From Mycobacterium terramassiliense (GTDB lineage Bacteria > Actinomycetota > Actinomycetes > Mycobacteriales > Mycobacteriaceae): a DNA stretch of 64,000 bases. Of the stretch, positions 57,782 to 64,000 are shown in pieces; the first letter of the stretch is position 1, and every line of letters starts with the position of its first letter. The position numbers were made by a program, and so were the translations under genes. The notes below the pieces were generated by a model. It worked only from the letters and a program-made list of their open reading frames with translations. It did not search any database and was not told where the DNA came from. The stretch spans positions 609,818-673,817 of the forward strand of contig NZ_LT717700.1 in assembly GCF_900157385.1 (NCBI RefSeq). Reading direction: 5' to 3'.

Positions 57782-59076
57782 ACGCGTCACGCGCCGCGCG
57801 GCTCTTGGCGGTGTCGGCACTGGCAGCGCTACCCCACCTGGGAACCCCGACCGCGCAGGCGGTTTCGCCGCCGAGCATCGACGACACGTGGCTGCCCAAG
57901 CCGGCCTCGCCCGCACCGCCGTGGCCGACCCTGCAACGCGAGAGTTGCGCGGCGATGATCACGGACCCGACAAGCGGCGGCGGTCGGCTGCCAGGTGTCG
58001 GCGACCTGCGCCGGGTCTGGCAACTCACGCGCGGCGCGGGACAACGGGTCGCGGTCATCGACACCGGTGTCTCACCGCACCCGAGGCTGCCCGACGTGTT
58101 GCCCGGCGGCGACTACGTGTCGACCGGCGACGGCACCCAGGACTGCGACGCGCACGGCACCCTGGTGGCCGGAATCATCGCCGCCGCGGCCGATCCCAAG
58201 CCCGACGGCTCCGCCGGGGTGGCTCCTGAAGCCACCGTGATCAGCATCCGCCAGTCCAGTTCGAAATTCGCCCCCAGAGGCGACCGTTCGCGCACCGGGG
58301 TCGGCGATGTGGACACCATGGCCAAGGCCGTCCGCACCGCCGCCGACCTCGGCGCGTCGGTGATCAACATCTCCTCGGTTGCCTGCGTTCCGGTCGGCTC
58401 GACGCTCGACGATCGGGCGCTGGGAGCCGCCCTGGCCTATGCGGTCGACGTCAAGAATGCCGTCGTCGTGGCCGCGGCCGGCAACAGCGGCGGCACCGCC
58501 CAGTGCCCGCGTCAGCGGTCCGACGCGACCTGGCAGACGGCCACCGTCGTGGTCAGCCCGGCCTGGTATGACGATTACGTGCTGACCGTCGGTTCCGTCA
58601 ACGCCGACGGGACGCCGTCGGAGTTCACCCTTGCCGGCCCCTGGGTCGATGTCGCCGCCACCGGCGAGGCCGTGACTGCGCTGGGCGCACAACCGGTTTC
58701 GGGCACCAGCTACGCGGCGCCGGTCGTCAGCGGGCTGGCCGCGCTGATCCGGTCCCGCTTCCCCGCGTTCACCGCGCGACAGGTGATGCAGCGCATCGAG
58801 TCGACCGCGCACCACCCGCCCGCCGGGTGGGATCCGCTCGTCGGCAACGGCACCGTCGATGCGCTGGCCGCGGTGAGCACCGACTCCAGCCCGCCCGAAA
58901 CCAGCGGGCCGACACCGGCGCCCGTGCCGATCGTCGCGCCGCCGTCACCGGCACCGCCAGATCGGCACGCCCGTGACATCGCACTGCGGGGCGCGGCCGG
59001 CTGCCTCGTCGCGCTGGCGGCACTCCTGGCGGCCGGACGGTTACGGGCCCCCGCCAACCGCGTCACGGGCGACTGA
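57778..59076 (+). CDS. mycP4: ESX-4 membrane-anchored subtilisin-like protease, mycosin 4
   Basis: A 432-residue exported serine protease. The signal peptide is residues 1-28 (cleavage after AQA), with triad Asp95 (VAVIDTGVSPH), His126 (DAHGTLVAG) and Ser311 (SGTSYAAP), and oxyanion Asn236 (AAGNSGG). A Pro-rich linker (about 370-395) leads to a C-terminal transmembrane helix (GAAGCLVALAALLAAG). Mycosins stabilise their ESX complex and can cleave substrates. Its last 36 bp overlap the convergent eccB4 gene. Confidence 0.96.
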   Translation: MNASRAARLLAVSALAALPHLGTPTAQAVSPPSIDDTWLPKPASPAPPWPTLQRESCAAMITDPTSGGGRLPGVGDLRRVWQLTRGAGQRVAVIDTGVSPHPRLPDVLPGGDYVSTGDGTQDCDAHGTLVAGIIAAAADPKPDGSAGVAPEATVISIRQSSSKFAPRGDRSRTGVGDVDTMAKAVRTAADLGASVINISSVACVPVGSTLDDRALGAALAYAVDVKNAVVVAAAGNSGGTAQCPRQRSDATWQTATVVVSPAWYDDYVLTVGSVNADGTPSEFTLAGPWVDVAATGEAVTALGAQPVSGTSYAAPVVSGLAALIRSRFPAFTARQVMQRIESTAHHPPAGWDPLVGNGTVDALAAVSTDSSPPETSGPTPAPVPIVAPPSPAPPDRHARDIALRGAAGCLVALAALLAAGRLRAPANRVTGD

Positions 59077-60432
59077 CGCGGCCTGCCTGCTCAATTCCGG
59101 TCCGGACGGCAGGGCCGCCAACACGGGCCACGGCGCCACGAGCGGCGCCGGAAGGCCGAGAGCGCGCGCGGCGTCGTCGTCGTGGATGGCAAACCGCACC
59201 CCGGTGTCGGTGACGAGGTAACGCGTGCCGGTTCGGTTACCGCCCCGCACATAGGCGCTCCGGCCGGGCGGCAGGAACACCCCGTCCAGTGCGGGCCCGC
59301 GGCCGTCGGCCTGAGACAGGGTCACCGGCGTCCGACCGGCCGCCACCGGCAGCGCGGCACCGATCAGGAACGCGGTGTCGAAATCTCCGGCCGGCGCGGG
59401 CCGCGACGTGACGCACAAGGTGCTGCCAACGTCGAGTTCCGGTGCCCGGTCGGGGAACCCGGCCACCGGCAGCACGTTCGCTACCGCCGCGGCGCGGATG
59501 GCGTCGGGTGCCACGGTGATGGCGTTGGCGGTGCCCTGCGAATCGCTGAAGCGCAGGAGGTCGGCGGCGACGCGCCCGATGCGCTGGACCCCGGCGGGCA
59601 AGACGACGTAGTACTCGTCGGCATCGCCGCGCGCGATGCGCAACACGCTGCCGACCGAGAACCCGGGCAGCCCGATCGCGGCGGTGCCCAGCCCGCGAAT
59701 CCGCGGGGCGCGTAGCGGCGGACCCTCGGGCACCGCGTTGAGCAACGCCTGCGAAACGTGTCGCGGCGCGTGGCCCTCCAGCCGGAGTGCCCGCACCACC
59801 GCGGCATCGGAAAGATCCGTCACCGCGCGCTGCCCGTCGAAGAGCAGGTAGGCCGGCGAGCCCGACGGCGGCGCGACCAGGATCGCATGGTCGAAAGCCA
59901 GGCGGTGGACCGCCGAGCCTGCGGTGGGCCCTACGACGACGGTCGTCGCGCCGCTCCCGTCGGTATCGCAGATCGTCCACGCCGATTCGTCCGCTCGCAG
60001 CGGCGCGCCGATCGACTGTGGCGCGCCCGGAATACCGAGCGACGGACCGCGCCTGGTACGCGCCAAATCGAACTCCGGAACCGGTTGCGGGTTCGCGGCG
60101 GTCGCCGCGATCAGCCGCGCCGACGCCAAGTTCAGCACCGGATGCCAGGCGTCGCCCACCCGCACATACAAGGCCCCGGATTGTTGGCCCATGACGATTC
60201 CGGCCTGTCCCAGATCCGCTTGCGGCCGCAGCACACCCAGCAACGCGCATCCCGCCACCCCGATGGCCGCCAGAACGCACCCGGCCCCGAGCGCCGCCGA
60301 CTGCGCCCGCAGCGATGCGTTCGCGGCGTAGATGTCCCGGCCCAGCAACGCACACTCGAGGCGGCGCAGCAGGAATCGGTAACCGCTGACCTGTAGCCGG
60401 GTCGTTGGCCGGCGCGGCTGTGAACGGTCCAA
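59041..60432 (-). CDS. eccB4: ESX-4 periplasmic/membrane core protein EccB4
   Basis: A 463-residue single-pass protein. A short cytoplasmic N-terminus (VSGYRFLLRRLECALL) precedes a transmembrane helix (AALGAGCVLAAIGVAGCALL, about 47-66) and a large periplasmic domain with the repeated EccB fold. Cys residues (WTICDTD, STLCVTS) probably form the conserved disulfide. The start is TTG 60432, no better codon being in frame. It faces mycP4 tail-to-tail with a 36-bp overlap and is divergent from cut3. Confidence 0.94.
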   Translation of the reverse strand: MDRSQPRRPTTRLQVSGYRFLLRRLECALLGRDIYAANASLRAQSAALGAGCVLAAIGVAGCALLGVLRPQADLGQAGIVMGQQSGALYVRVGDAWHPVLNLASARLIAATAANPQPVPEFDLARTRRGPSLGIPGAPQSIGAPLRADESAWTICDTDGSGATTVVVGPTAGSAVHRLAFDHAILVAPPSGSPAYLLFDGQRAVTDLSDAAVVRALRLEGHAPRHVSQALLNAVPEGPPLRAPRIRGLGTAAIGLPGFSVGSVLRIARGDADEYYVVLPAGVQRIGRVAADLLRFSDSQGTANAITVAPDAIRAAAVANVLPVAGFPDRAPELDVGSTLCVTSRPAPAGDFDTAFLIGAALPVAAGRTPVTLSQADGRGPALDGVFLPPGRSAYVRGGNRTGTRYLVTDTGVRFAIHDDDAARALGLPAPLVAPWPVLAALPSGPELSRQAASVARDAVGGGP

Positions 60433-60547
60433 AATACCCTCGGCAAATTTGTGGAATCCGTCTCCCCGCTCCAGTTAAGCCGCAGGTAGACGGCGGCCGC
60501 GACCGTTATCCACAGGTGACCGAATTTGGGTTCGCGCTGGTTGCGGG

Positions 60548-60553
60548 TAAAAT
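60548..60553 (+). promoter_or_regulatory. -10 box of a leaderless cut3 promoter
   Basis: TAAAAT ends 6 nt before the cut3 GTG (60560). A possible weak -35 (TTTGGG, 60525-60530) stands 17 bp upstream of it. Confidence 0.5.
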
Positions 60554-60559
60554 TTCGGC

Positions 60560-61399
60560 GTGTCTTCCCACCGCATAGGTCGCTGGGTGGGCCCGGGGGT
60601 TTCCGCAGTGCTCACCGCCACCGGCCTGCTCCTGTCCCCGACGGCGACGCCGGTCGCCTCCGCCTTCGACTGCCCGGACGTCGAGGTCATCTTCGCCCGC
60701 GGCACCAACGAGCCGCCCGGCCTCGGCCGGGTTGGCGACGCGTTCGTCGACTCGCTGCGCCAGCAGACCGGCCTGAACATTCTGCCCTACGGGGTCAACT
60801 ACGCGGCCAGCAAGCTGCAGCTGCACGGCGGTGACGGCGCCAACGACACCATCGACCGCGTCAAGAAGAGCGTGGAGACGTGCCCGAACACCAAGATCGT
60901 GCTGGGCGGCTACTCCCAGGGCGCCTCGGTGATGGACATCGTGGCCGGCGTTCCCATCGGCGGCATCAACTGGGGCAATTCGCTGCCGCCGCAATACGCC
61001 AGCAACATCGTGGCCGTCGCCACCTTCGGTGACATCGCCGACCGCGCCGGCGGCACGCTGCCGGCCCAGAGCGCGCTGCTCGGGTCCAAGGCCATCGACT
61101 TGTGCAATCCGCAAGACCCGATCTGCCACGCCGGTCAGGGCAACGAGTGGAGTGGCCACACCGAGGGTTACGTGCCCGCGTACACCACGCAGGCGGCGGC
61201 CTTCGTCGCGTCCAAGCTGATGGCCGGGTCCAACCCGCAGGTGCCCGGCTACGGGCCCCAATACGCTCCTCAAACACCCGATTATGGCCCGCAGGCGCCC
61301 GGATACCCGCAGACGCCGGGTTCCGGCCCGTCGGCGCCCGGCAACGTCCCGGTACCGAACGCGCCGGTCACGCCGAATCCTCAAGCGCCGCTTGTCTAA
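60560..61399 (+). CDS. cut3: Secreted cutinase-family esterase Cut3
   Basis: A 279-residue exported serine esterase (Rv3451 type). The signal peptide covers about 1-35 (cleavage near ASA-FDCP). Triad: Ser in LGGYSQGAS, Asp in LCNPQDPIC, His in [10 protein letters not shown]. Cysteines for both cutinase disulfides are present. After residue about 225 comes a Pro/Gly/Tyr/Gln-rich tail ([22 protein letters not shown]) not found in Cut4. Mycobacterial cutinase-like proteins hydrolyse lipid or polyester substrates. Leaderless promoter; cut4 follows 41 bp later with its own -10 box. Confidence 0.93.
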   Translation: MSSHRIGRWVGPGVSAVLTATGLLLSPTATPVASAFDCPDVEVIFARGTNEPPGLGRVGDAFVDSLRQQTGLNILPYGVNYAASKLQLHGGDGANDTIDRVKKSVETCPNTKIVLGGYSQGASVMDIVAGVPIGGINWGNSLPPQYASNIVAVATFGDIADRAGGTLPAQSALLGSKAIDLCNPQDPICHAGQGNEWSGHTEGYVPAYTTQAAAFVASKLMAGSNPQVPGYGPQYAPQTPDYGPQAPGYPQTPGSGPSAPGNVPVPNAPVTPNPQAPLV

Positions 61400-61428
61400 A
61401 TCGTTACCGGGCCTTGACCCTGGGCCCG

Positions 61429-61434
61429 TAGCCT
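61429..61434 (+). promoter_or_regulatory. -10 box of a leaderless cut4 promoter
   Basis: TAGCCT ends 6 nt before the cut4 GTG at 61441. Confidence 0.5.
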
Positions 61435-61440
61435 CGTCGT

Positions 61441-62076
61441 GTGAGGCTTATCCGCTTGGGGCTGACCGCCGCATTCCTCGCGGCGGTCGCGCTTTTCGTC
61501 GTCGGAAAGCTGTTGCCGCTGGCCTCGGCGGCGTGCCCGGACGTCGAGGTGGTGTTCGCCCGCGGCACCGACGAGCCCCCCGGCGTCGGGAAGGTGGGCC
61601 AGGCCTTCGTCAACTCGCTGCGCCAGGACACCCGCAAAAGCGTTGGCGCGTACGGGGTTAACTACCCAGCCAACAAGGACTTCCTGGCGGCCACGGACGG
61701 CGCGAACGACGCCAGCAACCACGTCCAGCAGATGGCCAACAACTGCCCGAAAACCAAGATGGTGCTCGGCGGCTACTCCCAGGGCGCCGCGGTCATCGAC
61801 ATCGTCACCGCCGCACCGCTTCCCGGCCTCGGATTCCACCAGCCGTTGTCCGCCGCCGCGGCGGATCATGTCGCCGCCGTCGCCCTGTTCGGGAACCCGT
61901 CGGCCCGGGCCGGCGGGCTGATGAGCGCCCTGACCCCGGACTTCGACGGCAAGACCATCGACCTGTGCAACACCGGCGACCCGATCTGCTCGAGTGGAAA
62001 CAAGTGGAGCGCCCACCTGGGTTACGTGCCCGGATTGACCAACCAGGCCGCCAGTTTCGTCGCGAGCCGGGTCTAG
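61441..62076 (+). CDS. cut4: Secreted cutinase-family esterase Cut4
   Basis: A 211-residue cutinase (Rv3452 type). It has an uncleaved or cleaved N-terminal signal segment (about 1-30), Ser in LGGYSQGAA, Asp in LCNTGDPIC, His in [10 protein letters not shown], and the conserved cysteines. It lacks the Pro-rich tail of Cut3, from which it probably arose by tandem duplication. Its stop overlaps that of the convergent truA by 4 bp. The two genes of unknown function that follow cut4 in M. tuberculosis (Rv3453-Rv3454) are absent here. Confidence 0.93.
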   Translation: MRLIRLGLTAAFLAAVALFVVGKLLPLASAACPDVEVVFARGTDEPPGVGKVGQAFVNSLRQDTRKSVGAYGVNYPANKDFLAATDGANDASNHVQQMANNCPKTKMVLGGYSQGAAVIDIVTAAPLPGLGFHQPLSAAAADHVAAVALFGNPSARAGGLMSALTPDFDGKTIDLCNTGDPICSSGNKWSAHLGYVPGLTNQAASFVASRV

Positions 62077-62993
62077 CCCGGCGTGCGCAGATCCCGCGTG
62101 ATCAGAATCCGCGCGGCCAGTTGGTCGTCGGGCGGGTAGTCGACGCCGACCAGGGTCAGCCCCTGCGCCGGCGCGGCGGCGAAGTCGCTGGATCGGTCTG
62201 TGGCCGAAAGCAATTCGCGGCACCAGGGCACGGGGCGCCGATGCTCGCCGACGGCCAGCAGCGCCCCGACCAGCGACCGCACCATCGACCAGCAGAACGC
62301 GTCGGCGGTGACGTGCGCGGTGACCCGGTCGCCGTCGCGTGACCAGTCCAGCCGCTGCAGGTCGCGGATGGTGGTGGCGTTCTCCCGCTGGCGGCAGAAC
62401 GCCGCGAAGTCGTGCAGCCCCAGCAGGTCCCGCGACGCGGTGGCCATCGCGTCGACGTCCAGGTCGCGCGGCCACGCGGTGACGTAGCGGGCCAGCTGAG
62501 GCTCCGCCCCGTAAGGCGCCGTCGACAGCCGGTACACATAGTGACGTCGCAGCGCCGAGAACCGCGCGTCGAAACCCGCTGGGGCCCGGGCGATGTCGAG
62601 CACGCGGACGTCGGTGGGCAAAAACCGGCCCAGGCGGCGCACCAGCGGCAGGAACTCCGGCTCACCGGCGCGCGGGGCGCGCGGGTACGCGTGGGGCAGC
62701 GCGTCGGCAGGCACGTCGACGTGGGCCACCTGCCCGGTGGCATGGACCCCGGTGTCGGTGCGCCCGGCCGCGCGCACCCGCACTGGAGCGCGAAAGACCG
62801 TCGTCAGCGCCTCGTCGAGCACGCCGGCGACGGTCCGCTGCCCGGCCTGGGCAGCCCAGCCCGCGAATTCCGTTCCGTCGTAGGCGATGTCGAGCCGCAG
62901 ACGGACCTGAAGATCCGGGTCGCTAACTCTCGTCAGCCTCGTCGTCCGCCTCGGCGGCCTCGGCCTCTGCCCGCGCGGCCACGGCCTCGTCAT
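62073..62993 (-). CDS. truA: tRNA pseudouridine(38-40) synthase
   Basis: A 306-residue pseudouridine synthase modifying the anticodon arm. The catalytic Asp lies in [15 protein letters not shown] (about 96-110); [15 protein letters not shown] begins the fold at about 32. No ATG, GTG or TTG occurs in frame between the rplQ stop and the fold, so the nearest usual start is ATG 62993. It lies inside rplQ, giving a 71-bp overlap and a basic, Pro-rich N-terminus ([14 protein letters not shown]). M. tuberculosis TruA has a similar Pro/Arg-rich start, which supports this. Confidence 0.9.
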   Translation of the reverse strand: MTRPWPRGQRPRPPRRTTRLTRVSDPDLQVRLRLDIAYDGTEFAGWAAQAGQRTVAGVLDEALTTVFRAPVRVRAAGRTDTGVHATGQVAHVDVPADALPHAYPRAPRAGEPEFLPLVRRLGRFLPTDVRVLDIARAPAGFDARFSALRRHYVYRLSTAPYGAEPQLARYVTAWPRDLDVDAMATASRDLLGLHDFAAFCRQRENATTIRDLQRLDWSRDGDRVTAHVTADAFCWSMVRSLVGALLAVGEHRRPVPWCRELLSATDRSSDFAAAPAQGLTLVGVDYPPDDQLAARILITRDLRTPG

Positions 62994-63639
62994 GCTTTTC
63001 CTCAGCGGCGGCCTCGGCCTTTGTGGCTTCGGTCTCCGTGGCCTCGGCCTTTGTGGCTTCGGTCTCCGTGGCTTCGGCCTCCGTGGCTTCGGCCTCCGTG
63101 GCTTCGGCCTCCGTGGCCTCGGTCTCGGCCGGCTCGGTGACTTCCGAGACCTCCTCGGCCGTCGGACCCTCCGCCGCCTCGGGCTCGACCGCCGCCTGCG
63201 GCGCGGCCGCCGCCGCGACGGGCGCGTCGACCTTCTTCGACGCCTTGACCCGTCGCGCCCGGTCGGCCTCCGACGTCACGGTCTTCTCGCGCACCAGCTC
63301 GATCACGGCCATCGGGGCGTTGTCGCCCTTGCGCGCCTCGACCTTGATGATGCGGGTGTAACCGCCGTTGCGGTCGGCGAAGAACGGCCCGATCTCCTCG
63401 AACAAGGCGTGCACGACGTCCTTGTCGCGGATCTTCTTGAGAACCTCTCGACGGTTGTGCAGCGTGCCCTTCTTGGCGTGCGTGATCAGCTTCTCCGCGT
63501 ACGGCCGCAGCGCACGAGCCTTCGGCTCGGTCGTCTTGATCCGGCCGTGCTCGAACAGCGACGTGGCCAGGTTGGCCAGCAGGGCCTTCTGGTGCGAGGA
63601 CGACCCGCCGAGGCGAGGGCCCTTGGTGGGCTTGGGCAT
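62923..63639 (-). CDS. rplQ: 50S ribosomal protein L17 with a long repetitive acidic C-terminal tail
   Basis: bL17: the ribosomal domain is residues 1-120 ([29 protein letters not shown]… to [10 protein letters not shown]). It is followed by about 115 residues rich in Ala, Glu and Thr, including seven copies of a five-residue unit ([15 protein letters not shown]). The total of 238 residues compares with about 180 in M. tuberculosis. It is downstream of rpoA in the S13-S11-S4-alpha-L17 operon order. Its 3' end is overlapped by truA. Confidence 0.96.
   Translation of the reverse strand: MPKPTKGPRLGGSSSHQKALLANLATSLFEHGRIKTTEPKARALRPYAEKLITHAKKGTLHNRREVLKKIRDKDVVHALFEEIGPFFADRNGGYTRIIKVEARKGDNAPMAVIELVREKTVTSEADRARRVKASKKVDAPVAAAAAPQAAVEPEAAEGPTAEEVSEVTEPAETEATEAEATEAEATEAEATETEATKAEATETEATKAEAAAEEKHDEAVAARAEAEAAEADDEADES
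63016..63120. repeat. 15-bp minisatellite (7 copies) in the rplQ tail
   Basis: Seven contiguous 15-bp units (consensus on the plus strand GGCCTCCGTGGCTTC; variants with TTTGTGG and GGTCTCC) encode the EAT-x-x pentapeptide on the minus strand. All copies are in frame. Copy number is likely to vary between strains. Confidence 0.9.
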
Positions 63640-63756
63640 TGCACTATCTCCTAAGTGGGGCCGACCCCCGTATCAGGTAGGGCCGGGACGGACTTCTGTT
63701 AGAGGTCTCCGGTTCCTCCGCGGCCGCTGCACGGCAGCATCGTCACCGGACGGGCG

Positions 63757-64000
<244 letters not shown>

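Noticed and set aside
63016..63120. CRISPR-like array
   Set aside because: The 15-bp units are contiguous with no spacers and lie in frame within rplQ.

Overview
This 64 kb window is GC-rich actinobacterial chromosome and is clearly mycobacterial. From about 2.7 kb on, most of the backbone follows the gene order known from the Rv3400-Rv3457c region of Mycobacterium tuberculosis, recognised from memory of those proteins. The extra genes, a low-complexity extension on L17 and repeat-length differences point to a non-tuberculous species, possibly near the M. avium group. The species cannot be fixed from the sequence alone.

Layout. (1) 0-2.6 kb: tail of an alpha/beta hydrolase, decayed DNA, and an NmrA-like oxidoreductase divergent from its probable TetR regulator. 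(2) 2.7-9.1 kb: a beta-phosphoglucomutase and GH65 glycosidase/phosphorylase pair; a TetR repressor and an Fe(II)/2-oxoglutarate dioxygenase (Rv3405c/Rv3406 type) sharing a double palindromic operator; and the cholesterol-oxidase-like GMC enzyme ChoD. (3) 9.2-15.6 kb: guaB3-guaB2, a DUF5319 gene, sigD with its anti-sigma factor rsdA, an Rv3415c homologue and whiB3.

(4) 15.6-28.6 kb: an accessory block lying between whiB3 and groEL1, which are neighbours in M. tuberculosis. It holds a SodC-like lipoprotein that has lost most metal ligands, an unusual protein built of 28 tripeptides with 11 cysteines spaced every third residue, a HAB-mutase-like membrane protein facing a ferritin-like diiron oxygenase, a DesA3-type desaturase, and a set of redox and hydrolase genes. 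A decayed copy of the groEL1 3' end lies inside the block near 21.2 kb, so the right half (21.3-28.6 kb) is bracketed by two versions of the same sequence.

(5) 28.6-43.3 kb, nearly all on the minus strand: groES-groEL1 with a CIRCE operator; the overlapping tsaE-tsaB-rimI-tsaD genes for the t6A tRNA modification; alr; gadB; the NAD(P)HX repair fusion nnr; an S9 peptidase; a rhomboid-like protein; and glmS. (6) 43.3-50.7 kb: a small protein, a dead-looking hydrolase homologue, a frameshifted small gene, an F420-type LLM enzyme, an EspC-like pair (Rv3439c/Rv3440c), glmM and the rpsI-rplM operon. (7) 50.7-62.1 kb: the complete ESX-4 type VII secretion locus (esxT, esxU, the Rv3446c type, eccC4, eccD4, mycP4, eccB4) followed by the cutinases cut3 and cut4. 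(8) 62.1-64 kb: truA, rplQ and the 3' end of rpoA.

The core genes serve purine synthesis (guaB), cell-wall precursor supply (alr, glmS, glmM), translation (rpsI, rplM, rplQ, tsaBDE, truA) and stress control (groES/EL1, sigD, whiB3). Several genes have a TANNNT -10 box 5-7 nt before the start codon, the mycobacterial leaderless pattern. No tRNA, rRNA, insertion sequence or CRISPR array was seen.
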